A stretch of 64,000 nt of DNA from Pontiellaceae bacterium B12227 (GCA_029432775.1 JAROAZ010000001.1:124001-188000); one strand, 5' to 3'; shown: positions 1 through 9,552, counted from the stretch's first letter. Numbers and translations: made by a program. Notes: generated by a model from the letters alone, not told the origin.

Positions 1-568
1 TGGTCTGAAGTCCGGTGGACGGCAGACCGATCATGACATCGTTTTCGCGGATCTTTTCACCGGTGATCACTTTGTCGCGCTCGACGGTTCCGACAATCGT
101 TCCAACGAGGTCGTATTCTCCATTGGGGTAAAGGCCGGGCATTTCAGCGGTTTCGCCACCCAGCAGAGCCGCACCGTTTTCACGGCAGGCTTTACAGAAT
201 CCGCTGACGACATCTTCAAATACCTTCGGAGACAGTGCAGCCGTGCCCAGATAATCGAGGAAGAAGAGCGGCTTTGCACCCTGAACGAGAATATCGTTTA
301 CACAGTGGTTCACCAGGTCCTGGCCCACGGTGTTGTGAATATCGGCCATATTAGCCACTTTCAGCTTTGTGCCGACGCCGTCGACGCTGCTGACGATCAG
401 ACTGTCGGCGCCCGGCGATTTGAATAATCCGCCGAACGAACCGATTTCGCTGACCACGCCGTCCGTATTGGTTGATTTGACGTCGGCTTTGATGTTCTGA
501 AGCGAACCCATCATTGCATCAATATCTACGCCGGCTTCCGCATAGGCTGATTTTTTCTTTTCACTCAT
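1..568 (-). CDS. purM: Phosphoribosylformylglycinamidine cyclo-ligase (AIR synthetase), 5' part
   Basis: PurM closes the imidazole ring in purine synthesis (FGAM + ATP to AIR). The gene runs off the left edge, leaving about 189 N-terminal residues of a family that is usually about 345 long. Translating the minus strand from the ATG at 568 gives the family signatures YAEAGVDI, VDGVGTKL, HNTVGQDLVNHCVNDIL and GGETAEMPGLY, in the order known for PurM. A GGATCTAGAT stretch precedes the ATG, so the ribosome site is weak. Assignment is firm; only the C-terminal half is unseen. Confidence 0.95.
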   Translation of the reverse strand, partial: MSEKKKSAYAEAGVDIDAMMGSLQNIKADVKSTNTDGVVSEIGSFGGLFKSPGADSLIVSSVDGVGTKLKVANMADIHNTVGQDLVNHCVNDILVQGAKPLFFLDYLGTAALSPKVFEDVVSGFCKACRENGAALLGGETAEMPGLYPNGEYDLVGTIVGTVERDKVITGEKIRENDVMIGLPSTGLQT

Positions 569-659
569 ATCTAGATCCTTTTCTGAAAATAATGGGCGCG
601 ATTAAACAGGCATACGCCGCGTCAGACAAGCCTGTTACCCCAAATAAATCACCAAAATT

Positions 660-732
660 CCTCGCAGAGGCGCAGAGCTCGCTGAGTATAAACTTCATCT
701 TGTTGCTCCGCGTGCTCTGCGCCTCTGCGAGG
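660..732. repeat. Inverted repeat, cgcagagg/cctctgcg family
   Basis: Perfect 18-bp arms at 660-677 and 715-732 flank a 37-bp loop between the Nif3-like gene and purM. Relatives with similar wording are at 25207-25278 and, more distantly, 22537-22610 and 50641-50700. Similar repeats are common in intergenic DNA of many environmental bacteria. It may fold in RNA, but there is no T-tract to make it a terminator. Confidence 0.8.
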
Positions 733-739
733 ATAAAAA

Positions 740-1522
740 TCAGTTGATCTGGATGGGGTCGGCATCCACGCTTGAAACAACGATCTCTACTCCGCTTCCC
801 AGCGCTTTGGCGAGAATCTTTCCAAAGCTTGGAAGATAGCCCCGTTCGGTGTTGGTGTGTTCGCAGAGAATCACGTGTGAGCCGCTCAGGGTGGACGCCA
901 GCACGTTATGATGACTCATTTCACCCGTAAGGTAACAATCGGCCTCTACGCCCTCAAAAGCGCTGGTTCCGGCCCCTGCGCAGAGTGCTACGGTTTGAAT
1001 AGGCTGATCTTTTGCCGGAGAGGCCACGCGAACGTTCTTCAGATCCAGATATTTTTTAATCCGGCCGGCCAGCGTTTTAAATTTCACCGGCTTCTTCAGC
1101 TCCACGAGCCGACCTTGCCCGGCATCGGAGTTTTCCAAAGGTTGGAGAACGGAAACCTCGCCTTCGCCGACCGCATCTGCCAGCCAGTCGTTCACGCCAC
1201 CGATTACGGCATCGAGCGCTGTATGAGGCGAATAGACCGCAATGTTCTTCTGAATCAGCTTCATTACGGTCCGGTCGTACGCATTGGATGCATTGAACCG
1301 ATTGGCCGGCCGGAAGAGAATGGGGTGGTAGGCCATAATCAGATCAAACTTTCCGGCAATGGCCTCATCCGCCACCGCTTCGGTCAGATCGATCGTCAGG
1401 AGGACACGTTTAATGTTTTTCGGCTTCAACGGATTGATCAGCAGGCCGACGTTGTCCCAATCCTCCGCAAGGTGGAGCGGGGCGATACTTTCCAAGGTCT
1501 GGATAACGGTTTCGAGTTTCAT
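740..1522 (-). CDS. Nif3-like dinuclear metal-binding protein (GTP cyclohydrolase 1 type 2 family)
   Basis: The protein is 260 aa starting MKLETVIQ. An upstream in-frame ATG at 1711 would add 63 residues that are Arg/Pro-rich and encoded by a repeat-like GC-rich stretch, so I reject it. Family features are the N-terminal EDWDNVGLL, AYHPILF, and near the C-terminus HTNTERG with its His and Glu metal ligands; these fit the Nif3/YqfO/DUF34 fold with a two-metal centre. The cellular role of this family is uncertain. One palindrome copy (820-834) encodes part of the C-terminal YLPSFGK stretch. It sits upstream of purM on the same strand, separated from it by an inverted repeat. Confidence 0.85.
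   Translation of the reverse strand: MKLETVIQTLESIAPLHLAEDWDNVGLLINPLKPKNIKRVLLTIDLTEAVADEAIAGKFDLIMAYHPILFRPANRFNASNAYDRTVMKLIQKNIAVYSPHTALDAVIGGVNDWLADAVGEGEVSVLQPLENSDAGQGRLVELKKPVKFKTLAGRIKKYLDLKNVRVASPAKDQPIQTVALCAGAGTSAFEGVEADCYLTGEMSHHNVLASTLSGSHVILCEHTNTERGYLPSFGKILAKALGSGVEIVVSSVDADPIQIN
820..834. repeat. TTCCARNNNYTGGAA palindrome, copy 1
   Basis: TTCCAAAGCTTGGAA inside the Nif3-like gene; read on the minus strand it encodes PSFGK (frame xPxxG). AAGCTT makes this copy nearly a perfect palindrome. Confidence 0.9.
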
Positions 1523-1907
1523 AACGACTATTATGCACAACGCGTGAAAAGGGCGGAAGTGAAATATGGTGTGCTGTGGGAAGCGAAGCGCCACACCGCT
1601 TTTCTGTCGACGGGCTCTGCGTGCGCAAACGCGGCGGCGAGGTCGGGGACCTCGGCTACATGCGTGTAGGGCGGGGGCCGTGACCCCGCCTCGTTCTGGA
1701 CAGGCGGACACGCGGGTCCGCCCCTAAATCGGTGTAGGGGGCGACCCATGTGTCGCTCCGCTCTGTTTTAGAGAGCGGTTAGCTCAATCAACTTGCCGAC
1801 ACAGCAGACCGCCTTCTTCTTCTTTATCTTCCGTTGAATGTATAAAGGCATGTCTTGCCATACGTGTTTTGCTGATTAAACTTATTTTCACCTAACCAGG
1901 AGGACCT
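1523..1907. other. Intergenic region without a recognisable gene
   Basis: This 385-bp divergent region between the Nif3-like gene and the rubredoxin-like gene must hold both promoters. Its middle, about 1663-1757, is GC-rich and made of short hairpins (listed separately). The right part, 1770-1890, is AT-richer and directly precedes the strong ribosome site of the rubredoxin-like gene. I see no tRNA or credible small ORF. Confidence 0.6.
1663..1757. repeat. GC-rich hairpin repeats (gtaggg type)
   Basis: Three short hairpins in a row: GGCGGGGGCCG with its partner CCCCGCC, then GGCGGAC with GTCCGCC, then GGCGACCCATGTGTCGC. Each starts with or follows a GTAGGG word. The same word in reverse (CCCTAC) ends each unit of the tandem array at 15486-15605, so the two are probably related elements. 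Confidence 0.55.
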
Positions 1908-2243
1908 ATGAAAAAATGGAAATGTGAAGTTTGTGGATATATCCACGATGGAGATGAGGTTTGTGAAACCTGTCCCAAGTGCGGGGCACCGGCTGAAAAG
2001 TTCCAGGCATTGGATGACCAGGCCGCTACGCTGATTGAACGTTCGCGTCACACCAACGCGCTGCATGCGCAGCTGATCGATCTGGCCCGACAGATTGAAC
2101 GGGTCTGCGAAGACGGCATCAAGGATGCACTGGACCCGGGATGCGTCAAAGTATTCGAAAGCAGCCTGAACGCCTCCTACATTCAAATGAAACTCTCCAT
2201 GGCCGAAATGCAGGGCCACATGAACAAAGGCAAGTGGGGGTAG
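1908..2243 (+). CDS. Small rubredoxin-domain protein with helical C-terminal domain
   Basis: 111 aa. Residues 1-32 form a rubrerythrin-type rubredoxin domain with Cys6, Cys9, Cys22 and Cys25 as the expected Fe ligands; Cys19 is extra. Residues 38-111 look helical and are charged, with no metal motif that I recognise. The start is fixed by a very good ribosome site (AGGAGG, seven bases before ATG). Rubredoxin centres carry single electrons, often to oxygen- or peroxide-reducing enzymes in anaerobes, so a stress role is plausible but not shown. The gene stands alone, with a hairpin after it at 2257-2310. Confidence 0.75.
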   Translation: MKKWKCEVCGYIHDGDEVCETCPKCGAPAEKFQALDDQAATLIERSRHTNALHAQLIDLARQIERVCEDGIKDALDPGCVKVFESSLNASYIQMKLSMAEMQGHMNKGKWG

Positions 2244-2256
2244 ATTAATAACGTTT

Positions 2257-2310
2257 GGAGTGCGCGGGCTTGACCGCGCTTTTTAAAGCGGCGTCAAGCC
2301 GCCGCACTCC
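2257..2310. repeat. Long imperfect palindrome (ggagtgcg...cgcactcc)
   Basis: 26-bp arms around a two-base loop (GGAGTGCG... with ...CGCACTCC), with two mismatches per arm. It lies between convergent genes, just before the V-ATPase terminator. It could end transcription of the rubredoxin-like gene or be a mobile palindromic element; the sequence does not decide. Confidence 0.75.
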
Positions 2311-2320
2311 AGAAGGATAC

Positions 2321-2355
2321 AAAAAACGCCCGGTCGCAGATGCGACGGGCGTTTT
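2321..2355 (-). terminator. Intrinsic terminator of the V-type ATPase operon
   Basis: On the minus strand, a stem ACGCCCG..CGGGCGT extended by TCGCA/TGCGA with one bulged base is followed by six T. It lies 24 bp after the atpK stop codon, with palindrome copy 2 in between. Confidence 0.85.
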
Positions 2356-2360
2356 GCAGT

Positions 2361-2375
2361 TTCCAATGGTTGGAA
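2361..2375. repeat. TTCCARNNNYTGGAA palindrome, copy 2 (intergenic)
   Basis: TTCCAATGGTTGGAA between the atpK stop codon (2379) and the operon terminator (2321-2355). One of four non-coding copies. Confidence 0.9.
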
Positions 2376-2378
2376 AAC

Positions 2379-2816
2379 TTAGAGGGCCTTCTGGATGAAG
2401 ATCATCACGAAGAGGGCCACGGTTTCCACGATACCGAGAACGGTGAGGTAGTTGCCGAATCCCTGTCCGGTTTCAGCCAGGGCGTCAGAACCGGCCGCGC
2501 CGGCTTTGCCCTGGTACCAGGCAGACATACCCATGGCGATACCGCCGATGATGCCGGCGCCGAGCTGAGCAATGCTGGGGTCAGCTTTCAGGATGAAGTT
2601 CATGAGCAGCATGCCGTAAATGGTCTGCGAGAGCGGAGCACCAATGAATACGAGCAGAATGAAAGGAGCGGCCTTACCCTGCAGGTAGCATTTTTTCCAT
2701 GCTCCGATACCGGCCATACCGGCGGTACCTGTTCCAAGCGCAGATCCGATTGCGCCAAATCCCAATGCCATTGCGGCACCCATTTTTGCCAGAGCTTCTA
2801 CTGTTGTTGCGTCCAT
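2379..2816 (-). CDS. atpK: V-type ATPase subunit K (membrane rotor proteolipid)
   Basis: Rotor ring subunit that carries the ion across the membrane. 145 aa, four membrane helices in two hairpins. The second helix has Pro61-x-Ser63-Gln64, the third has Gln102 before a Gly-Lys turn, and the fourth has the key Glu131 in GIVETVALF. In the sodium V-ATPase of Enterococcus hirae the Na+ is held by Thr64, Gln65, Gln110 and Glu139; the Ser-Gln...Gln...Glu set here resembles it, which suggests Na+ transport (inference). Last gene of the operon, 23 bp after atpI, and followed by a terminator. The usual length for this double-hairpin type is 140-160. Confidence 0.92.
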   Translation of the reverse strand: MDATTVEALAKMGAAMALGFGAIGSALGTGTAGMAGIGAWKKCYLQGKAAPFILLVFIGAPLSQTIYGMLLMNFILKADPSIAQLGAGIIGGIAMGMSAWYQGKAGAAGSDALAETGQGFGNYLTVLGIVETVALFVMIFIQKAL

Positions 2817-2839
2817 TTTTTTATCTCCTGTTGTCGATT

Positions 2840-4657
2840 CTAATTATTTAAAGTTTCGGTTTGTTTCTTGAAAGGATTGAAGTGGTGACCACCCCATTCC
2901 ACGCCCGCGTGACCCGAGAATTCGAGCGTGTTCAGGCGGATGCCGTGTACCAGAATACCCATTGCACAAAGAATAATGTTCAGTCCGTGGCCGAGGAAGA
3001 GGATGAAGGCCGCACCGATGGAACCGACGCCGCTGAATCCTACGCCGATCGCCATTTCATTAAACGCCGCTGCAATGGCAAGCGATGCTGCACCTACTGC
3101 ATAGAGACGTACATATGAAATGATATCCACGAAGTTGTTGATCAGGTCCAGAGCCAGCGTGACGATCCCGAAAAAATTCTTCTGAGCCAGAATACTGATC
3201 AGAATGAGGACGGCACCCGTTCCCACTAAACCGCCCAGAATATTTTTGGGCATCATCGGAACCGGGATGGCATCTATGCCGATTACCATTTCCAGAACCA
3301 GGAAAAACAGCGCCCATGTCGTCAGGATCCATCCCAGATCACCCAGGCAAGCCACACTGTTGATTTTCCGAATAAAATTCCAGACATGCGCAATCGTGAT
3401 ATGCACCGCTCCGATGACGAAACAGATAAACATCACGTTGTTTGCAGAGGTGGTTGCATCACGGAGTCCGGTTTCTGCCGAAAGCCCCGTCATGAAGTCG
3501 CTGGTTAATCCCTGCAATGCGTTGGGAAGGCTGTCGATCGGAATGCCGAAATAGTTTCCGGTGAGTACACCGAAGATCACACAGGCGGAACTCATGATCA
3601 GCAACAGGTTCAAACCCGGCTGAGCTGCTGCTTTGCCTTTGGATTTGACTTTACCGAACAGGGTGAGCCCAATAAAGAGCAGGCCATAGCCGGCATCACC
3701 AATCAAGAACGCAAAGAAGATGCTGAGGAAGATCAGGAACAAGGCGCTAACGTCCAGCTCCTTATAGCCCGGCACCACGCCGATTACATCCAGTACCGCT
3801 TTGATGGGAGAAACCCATTTCGGATTGCGAAGCAGGGTGGGCGGTTCTTCATCGGCTGCGACTTCGTCAAACTGAAAGCCCCATCCAAAATCCTTAGCGG
3901 CCGCTTCAATATTGCTTTCGCTTTCTGCAGGATAGAAACCTTTCAGATAAACGATGGCGGATTCTGCGCCCATGCCGTCCTGAACTTCCTGATACCGAAC
4001 GGTATCCGCAGCTGCATCAGCAATATCATCCACCAGCTTTTTGTCGCCGGCATATTTCTGGAATTCAGCTTCCGTTTTTTCGATCGCCGTTTTGGTTTTT
4101 TCAATATGACGCTGCATTTCGGAATGGGACTGATCCGGCACCCGTACTTCGTGCGCGGAGATGGAAAAATCTTCCCGGGCAACGGCCAGAACAAAACGGT
4201 TCGTTTTATCGCTGCCGATTTCTGAAATGGCTACGCCTTCCGGAACTTCGGGCTCTTCTTTGATCGGAAACTCGTAGAGTTTGGCAACAATGCCGTTTTC
4301 ACCGAGCTTGATCAGCGATCTAGGATCAAAGTCGCCAAAGGGGGCAATGCGCTCGCACTCGTGTTCCAGCGCCTGGAGGGAATCCTTCAGTTCTTTCTCT
4401 TTCTGGAGAAGCTCCCATACACTATCGACCAGCTGATCCGGATCCTTCCCGGTCGGATCGGCATCGGGGCGGGCCGTGAGGACCTCCTGGGCACGCTGAA
4501 CGTACTGCAGGTGGTTGCGGGCTTTTTCAAGCGCGGAGCTCTGGGGTGCCTGCACATGCTCAACATGGACCACTTCCAGTTCCTGGAGTTTACCAAGCGT
4601 CTGCTCCTGTTGTGCCTTGGTGCACAGGAGCGTCAGTTTTTTCATCTTAACGATCAT
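2840..4657 (-). CDS. atpI: V-type ATPase subunit I (stator membrane subunit)
   Basis: 605 aa. The first 310 residues or so are soluble and rich in Glu/Lys heptads (coiled-coil arm that contacts peripheral stalks); the rest has about seven to eight membrane helices. Arg517 in ISYVRLYAVG matches the conserved arginine that releases the ion from the subunit K carboxylate. Its ATG overlaps the stop of the subunit D gene by 4 bp, so the two are probably translated together. No mutation or truncation seen; the length is normal for bacterial subunit I. Confidence 0.95.
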   Translation of the reverse strand: MIVKMKKLTLLCTKAQQEQTLGKLQELEVVHVEHVQAPQSSALEKARNHLQYVQRAQEVLTARPDADPTGKDPDQLVDSVWELLQKEKELKDSLQALEHECERIAPFGDFDPRSLIKLGENGIVAKLYEFPIKEEPEVPEGVAISEIGSDKTNRFVLAVAREDFSISAHEVRVPDQSHSEMQRHIEKTKTAIEKTEAEFQKYAGDKKLVDDIADAAADTVRYQEVQDGMGAESAIVYLKGFYPAESESNIEAAAKDFGWGFQFDEVAADEEPPTLLRNPKWVSPIKAVLDVIGVVPGYKELDVSALFLIFLSIFFAFLIGDAGYGLLFIGLTLFGKVKSKGKAAAQPGLNLLLIMSSACVIFGVLTGNYFGIPIDSLPNALQGLTSDFMTGLSAETGLRDATTSANNVMFICFVIGAVHITIAHVWNFIRKINSVACLGDLGWILTTWALFFLVLEMVIGIDAIPVPMMPKNILGGLVGTGAVLILISILAQKNFFGIVTLALDLINNFVDIISYVRLYAVGAASLAIAAAFNEMAIGVGFSGVGSIGAAFILFLGHGLNIILCAMGILVHGIRLNTLEFSGHAGVEWGGHHFNPFKKQTETLNN

Positions 4658-5241
4658 GTGTTTTTTCCTTTGGCAATTTTTGAGCGGGCCACGGCCGCGG
4701 TCTGCTGGTCGCCCATAAAGATGCGGATCACTCGGATATTTTCTTTGGCTTCCGGAATCTTAACCTTTTCGAAAAGGTTCACGCGCTGCGTAGTGGTGCG
4801 AAGTTCGTCTCCGAGCAGACGGTGCTGCTCTTCGAGAATCTGGCGTTCAACACGCAGGCGGGTCAGCTGTTTCAGCGTGCTGATACCGTCGTCGGTCCAG
4901 GCGTCCGTTTCAAAGAGGTTCACGGGAACAACTTTGAATACCAGATCATCCAGAATCGGAATGCTCACCCCGGCAATGTTTCCATACGAGGTTTTCAGCG
5001 TTTCAAGCTCCGCGTACGGACCGAGGTCAATCGGCTCGGAGTAGAGCTGGATCCACGAGCTGAGTTTGGCGCGGGCTTCCTGCTCTTCATCGCGTTTAAC
5101 CAGAATTTCCTGGTCCAGGCGGCGCATCTCCATCTGAAGCTGTTGCTTCTTTAGCTGGAGCGTAGGCAGATAGCGCTGGAATCGCTTGAGCGAATCCCGC
5201 TGCGTCTTGAGCTCGTTTTTAGTTAACTTAATTTTTGCCAT
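4654..5241 (-). CDS. atpD: V-type ATPase subunit D (central rotor shaft)
   Basis: 195 aa, the usual length for subunit D, which forms the long coiled-coil rotor axle inside the A3B3 head. Starts MAKIKLTKNELKTQ, typical of the family, and both ends are predicted long helices with few prolines. It lies 37 bp after atpB and overlaps atpI by 4 bp. The symbol refers to V-type nomenclature, not to F-type beta. Confidence 0.92.
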   Translation of the reverse strand: MAKIKLTKNELKTQRDSLKRFQRYLPTLQLKKQQLQMEMRRLDQEILVKRDEEQEARAKLSSWIQLYSEPIDLGPYAELETLKTSYGNIAGVSIPILDDLVFKVVPVNLFETDAWTDDGISTLKQLTRLRVERQILEEQHRLLGDELRTTTQRVNLFEKVKIPEAKENIRVIRIFMGDQQTAAVARSKIAKGKNT

Positions 5242-5278
5242 CTAATCAGTCCTATCGGTCAGATTTGTCTGATTTTGA

Positions 5279-6577
5279 TTAAGCCTTCGGCCAGAACTTG
5301 TCTGTGTATTTGGACTGAATGCCGGTTTCCGCAGGTTCAAAGCAGTCGGCCAGAATCTTCCAACCATTATCGAGCGCTTCTTCGAGCGGGGTGTTTACCG
5401 AAATATCCATCATGCTGGCTTCGAACTTTTCACCATACTTGAGCAGTTTGCTGTCCCAATCCGACATGCGGAATCCCATCGACTGTTTCTCGAGGGTTTC
5501 TTTGTAGTTCGCGTATAGCTGAATCATGGTGTCCATGATCACGCGGTGGTCTTCACGGGTACGGTCATTTACCTGCTGTTTCAGACGCGAGAGAGAACCG
5601 AAAGGCTCAATACGTCCGTTTTTCAGGTAGAACTGACCTTCGGTGATGTATCCGGTGTTATCCGGAACCGGGTGCGTCACGTCGTCGCCCGGCATAGTGG
5701 TAACGGCCAGAAGGGTAATCGATCCGCTGCCTTCGAAGTCAACGGCTTTTTCATAACGGGCCGCCAGCTGCGAATAGAGGTCGCCGGGATAACCACGGTT
5801 GGAAGGAATCTGTTCCATGGTAATCGCCACTTCCTTCATGGAGTCGGCAAAGTTGGTCATGTCGGTCAACAGAACGAGTACCCGTTTATCCTGCTGAGCA
5901 TACTGTTCGGCAACCGCGAGGGAAACGTCCGGTACGAGCAGACACTCAACGGTCGGGTCGGATGCCGTGTGAACGAACATCACGGTACGGGAAAGGGCGC
6001 CGCTTTCATCGAGCATATCGCGGAAGAAGAGGTAGTCATCATGCTTGAGGCCCATGCCGCCAAGAATAATCACGTCCACTTCAGCCTGCAGGGCAATCTG
6101 TGCGAGCAGATCGTTGTAAGGCTCACCGGCAACCGAGAAAATCGGAAGCTTCTGGGATTCAACGAGGGTGTTGAATACGTCAATCATCGGGATACCGGTA
6201 CGAACCATGTTACGCGGAATGATACGCTTGGCAGGGTTTACTGAAGGTCCGCCGATTTCGATCATGTTTTCTTTGATCTCAGGCCCATTGTCGCGCGGTT
6301 CACCGGATCCGGTGAAAACGCGTCCGAGCAGGTTTTCGGAGAACGGAATCTGCATCGTACGGCCGAGGAATTTAACTTTGGCGTCGGTTCCGATACCGCG
6401 GCCGCCGGCAAATACCTGCAGGAAGACGTTTTCGTTTTCAAGACGAATAACCTGAGCCAGGGAAACGCCGACTGCAGAGTCAACCTGAGCCAGTTCGCCG
6501 GCGATGACATCGTCAGCTTTTACAACGATCACGTTACCGGTGATCTGTTCAATACGGTGATACACTTTATTCTGCAT
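5279..6577 (-). CDS. atpB: V-type ATPase subunit B (non-catalytic)
   Basis: 432 aa starting [16 protein letters not shown] longer reading from 6718 adds 47 Ser/Arg-rich residues that only mirror the subunit A reading frame, so I use 6577. Family signs: [55 protein letters not shown]. As expected for subunit B there is no intact Walker A. The start overlaps the end of atpA by 11 bp, which suggests translational coupling and equal A:B amounts. Confidence 0.95.
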   Translation of the reverse strand: MQNKVYHRIEQITGNVIVVKADDVIAGELAQVDSAVGVSLAQVIRLENENVFLQVFAGGRGIGTDAKVKFLGRTMQIPFSENLLGRVFTGSGEPRDNGPEIKENMIEIGGPSVNPAKRIIPRNMVRTGIPMIDVFNTLVESQKLPIFSVAGEPYNDLLAQIALQAEVDVIILGGMGLKHDDYLFFRDMLDESGALSRTVMFVHTASDPTVECLLVPDVSLAVAEQYAQQDKRVLVLLTDMTNFADSMKEVAITMEQIPSNRGYPGDLYSQLAARYEKAVDFEGSGSITLLAVTTMPGDDVTHPVPDNTGYITEGQFYLKNGRIEPFGSLSRLKQQVNDRTREDHRVIMDTMIQLYANYKETLEKQSMGFRMSDWDSKLLKYGEKFEASMMDISVNTPLEEALDNGWKILADCFEPAETGIQSKYTDKFWPKA

Positions 6578-8309
6578 AGTCGGAAACCTCCGCGAGCGCT
6601 TTAGTGATTTGCTCTTCAATCTTTTTAAATTCATCGGACTGGAATTCACTGTTGTTCCAGTCTCGGCAGGTCTGCGTGAGCTGCTGGAAGAACGAGCGAG
6701 CCTGTCCCTGGTCGCCAAATTTCATTTTGGTATCGATCAACTTCAACAAGCGGTCGAAAACATATTTCTGACGTTCAACCGTATTAGCTGCATCGGTTTC
6801 AACAAAGGCGTTCTGCTGAAGGTAGGTGGCATCGATGTATTCCGATTTCATGTACTGAATGAAGTCGTCGATCGATGTACCTTCTTCTCCGACTACCTTC
6901 ATCATCTGTCCAACTTCAGAACCGTCGCGCAGCATTTTCCGGGCTTTCGCTACTTTATCGAGTTCCACCACCGAAGGGTATTTACTCCAGGAATCAAGCG
7001 GGTCAATGGCCGGATAACGACGGGCATCGGAACGGGCACGGGAAAGACCGTGGAACGCACCTACCACTTTCAGGGTCGCCTGAGTAACCGGTTCTTCAAA
7101 GTTACCGCCGGCCGGGGATACGGTGCCGCCGATGGTCACGGATCCGGTTTCACCGTTGTTCAGTTTCACGACACCGCCACGTTCGTAGAAGGAAGCGATT
7201 ACTGATTCGAGGTAGGCCGGGAAGGCTTCCTCGCCGGGAATTTCTTCCAGACGACCGGACATTTCGCGCAGCGCCTGTGCCCAGCGGGATGTCGAGTCGG
7301 CCAGCAGGAGAACATCGAGGCCCATCTGACGGTAATACTCAGCCAGCGTTACGCCGGTGTAAACCGATGCTTCACGGGCCGCAACCGGCATAGAAGAGGT
7401 GTTACAAATGATCAGCGTCCGTTCCATGAGAGACTTGCCGGTACGCGGATCAGTCAGTTCCGGGAACTCGCGGAGTGTTTCCACCACCTCACCGGCACGT
7501 TCTCCGCAGGCCGCGATGATTACGATATCAACCTCGGCGTGACGGGACATGATCTGCTGTAGAACGGTTTTGCCGGCACCAAACGGGCCCGGTACGCAGA
7601 ACGTTCCGCCTTTAGCGACTGGGAAGAACGTATCGATGGTCCGCATGCCGGAGGCCATGGATTCCGTCGGGCGTAGACGTTCAGCATAACATTTGATCGG
7701 CATCTTCACCGGCCAGATCTGCATGATCTGGCATTCGCGGGTATTGCCCTTGTCGTCTTTGAGGACGGCAACGACTTCTTCCACGGTGTATTCGCCGGCG
7801 GGTTTCAGGCTTTCAACCGTCCATTTCCCACGGACGTTAAAGGGAACCATGACGCGATGATCGAACATACCTTCCGGAATGGTACCGATCGTATCGCCGG
7901 CAACAACCGTGTCGCCTACGTTCAGCTTCGGAGTGTAAGCCCATTTAGTATCGCGGGGGAGAGGATCGAGATATTTACCGCGTTGCAGGAAGAACCCGCA
8001 CTCTTCAGCCAGACGAGGCAGCGGGTTCTGCAGGCCGTCGAAAACCTGAGTCAGCAGACCCGGACCGAGTTCCACCGATAGCAGTTCGCCGGTGAATTCA
8101 ACCGGATCGCCTACTTTCAGTCCAACGGTGTCCTCAAACACCTGAAGTTCTGCGGAGTTTCCGCGGACACGAATAACTTCCGCTTTCAATTTAAGGTCGC
8201 CGGCGCCAACGCAGGCGTAGGCCACTTCGTTCTGGATCACGGGCTTTTCGAATTCAACCTTCAGCAGGTTGCCGTTCACCCCGATAATTTTACCGATGTT
8301 TTCACTCAT
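6567..8309 (-). CDS. atpA: V-type ATPase subunit A (catalytic)
   Basis: 580 aa. Walker A GPFGAGKT at residues 241-248 hydrolyses or makes ATP; the [11 protein letters not shown] region around 153-163 is in the bulge (non-homologous) insert typical of V/A-type A subunits and absent in F-type. [20 protein letters not shown] and EEAFPAYL are the standard catalytic segments. Follows the DUF2764 gene by 38 bp. In fermenting or anaerobic bacteria this enzyme often runs as an ion pump and not as a synthase; the sequence does not tell the direction. Confidence 0.97.
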   Translation of the reverse strand: MSENIGKIIGVNGNLLKVEFEKPVIQNEVAYACVGAGDLKLKAEVIRVRGNSAELQVFEDTVGLKVGDPVEFTGELLSVELGPGLLTQVFDGLQNPLPRLAEECGFFLQRGKYLDPLPRDTKWAYTPKLNVGDTVVAGDTIGTIPEGMFDHRVMVPFNVRGKWTVESLKPAGEYTVEEVVAVLKDDKGNTRECQIMQIWPVKMPIKCYAERLRPTESMASGMRTIDTFFPVAKGGTFCVPGPFGAGKTVLQQIMSRHAEVDIVIIAACGERAGEVVETLREFPELTDPRTGKSLMERTLIICNTSSMPVAAREASVYTGVTLAEYYRQMGLDVLLLADSTSRWAQALREMSGRLEEIPGEEAFPAYLESVIASFYERGGVVKLNNGETGSVTIGGTVSPAGGNFEEPVTQATLKVVGAFHGLSRARSDARRYPAIDPLDSWSKYPSVVELDKVAKARKMLRDGSEVGQMMKVVGEEGTSIDDFIQYMKSEYIDATYLQQNAFVETDAANTVERQKYVFDRLLKLIDTKMKFGDQGQARSFFQQLTQTCRDWNNSEFQSDEFKKIEEQITKALAEVSDYAE

Positions 8310-8347
8310 AGTCTCTTTCCTCTATCCCAATAAAAGCAACGACCACG

Positions 8348-8899
8348 CTAAGCTTCAGCTTCCGTGGTCTCTTCTTTCTCTGTGTTCGCCGTGATAACGG
8401 CTTCAATATTTTCTTTGCCGACGCTGACATCCATACGGTTCCAACGCTCGACAATCTTCAGCTGAATACCATAGGCGAGCACCTTTTCGAAACCGAATGG
8501 ATTCTGCCCGACCAGTTCTTCCGCCAGGCTCCAGCGTCCGCGGTCGAGATGCTGTTCAAGCTCAACCGGATCGTTTTGCGCAAAAGCATTCTTCACGAAG
8601 GCTTCGATTTCACCGACAAACCCATCGTGCGGCTGCAGGTATTCCTTAAAGTCCACGCCCAGTTTCTGCCCGCGCTGGCGTGCCACTGCGTTGCGGATCT
8701 GCGATTCGAGATCGTAGATCTCTTTACACAGGGGGCAGGGGGCAATGTCCGGATCCTGGAGCAGGACCTTGCGGAGAATTTCTGTTTCGCGCTCGGTAAC
8801 CCATTGTGAAGCATTCTCCACATATTCCTCCGTGGTGAACGGTGGTTCGTCACCAATGGAAAGACTGGGCAGACTGGCTACGAGTGAATAGTAGGCCAT
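8348..8899 (-). CDS. DUF2764 protein of bacterial V-type ATPase operons
   Basis: 183 aa, starting MAYYSLVASLPSLSIGD, which is characteristic of the DUF2764 family found between the E and A genes in V-ATPase operons of Bacteroidetes, Chlamydiae and relatives. It has a Cys pair (CPLC at about 55) and a Glu-rich end. No subunit C or F gene is present in the operon, so this protein may stand in for the C-type socket that joins rotor and ring; that role is inference from position. It is 11 bp after atpE. Confidence 0.85.
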   Translation of the reverse strand: MAYYSLVASLPSLSIGDEPPFTTEEYVENASQWVTERETEILRKVLLQDPDIAPCPLCKEIYDLESQIRNAVARQRGQKLGVDFKEYLQPHDGFVGEIEAFVKNAFAQNDPVELEQHLDRGRWSLAEELVGQNPFGFEKVLAYGIQLKIVERWNRMDVSVGKENIEAVITANTEKEETTEAEA

Positions 8900-8910
8900 C
8901 GTTACTTCCG

Positions 8911-9519
8911 TTAGTTGGAAATCTGTTCGCGGGCAATGCCGCTCACGGTCTTAGCGAGTTCCGGACGAAGGAAAGCAGCCAGTGCTTCAGCAACCGCTTC
9001 TCCCGTATAGTCGAGGGAGGCGTTTTTGCCTTCGAAGACCACTTTGAATCCGCTCAGAATTTCAGAGTCGGAATCGAGCTCGACGGTTTTGCCGGATTTT
9101 TTGGCAATGTCGGCGCAGAGCGCAGTCAGACCCGCCTTGTCGGCTTCGCTCACCGAAACTTCCGCTCCGCCTTCGCCCTGGGTGACCACTTCGGTGATCA
9201 GCTTAGTGAGCGTTTCGCCGGTGAGGGCTCCGTCCACTTCTTTACCGAGGACTTCGGTAATCACCTTTTCACAGCCTTGTCCCACGGTGATCAGCAGATC
9301 ACGGGCAGCCTGTTCGAGGGTTTTAACTGAGCGTTCTGCAAATGCGGCAGATTCCGTTTCAGCTTTCTTAAGGGCGTCCTGTGCCTTGCCTTCGGCTTCG
9401 GCAACAATTTTGGCGGCTTTTTCTTTCGCCTGAGAGATAATCGAATCAGCCTCTGTATTGGCTTTTTCGACTCCTTCTTTTTGAATCTGTTCGATCAAAT
9501 GCTTCAGTTCTTCGGCCAT
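8911..9519 (-). CDS. atpE: V-type ATPase subunit E (peripheral stalk)
   Basis: 202 aa; first gene of the operon. Residues 1-90 are an Ala/Glu/Lys-rich long helix (coiled coil) and the rest is the globular end that binds the A3B3 head, as in family PF01991. No separate subunit G/H partner helix is encoded in the operon. Ribosome site GGAGAAG is well placed before ATG 9519. Confidence 0.88.
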   Translation of the reverse strand: MAEELKHLIEQIQKEGVEKANTEADSIISQAKEKAAKIVAEAEGKAQDALKKAETESAAFAERSVKTLEQAARDLLITVGQGCEKVITEVLGKEVDGALTGETLTKLITEVVTQGEGGAEVSVSEADKAGLTALCADIAKKSGKTVELDSDSEILSGFKVVFEGKNASLDYTGEAVAEALAAFLRPELAKTVSGIAREQISN

Positions 9520-9552
9520 AATCTTCTCCGGGTTTTTGCTAAAAGAGCTATC

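Noticed and set aside
1523-1711. N-terminal extension of the Nif3-like protein
   Set aside because: The 63 extra residues are Arg/Pro-rich, encoded by repeat DNA, and not part of the family; MKLETV at 1522 is the natural start.
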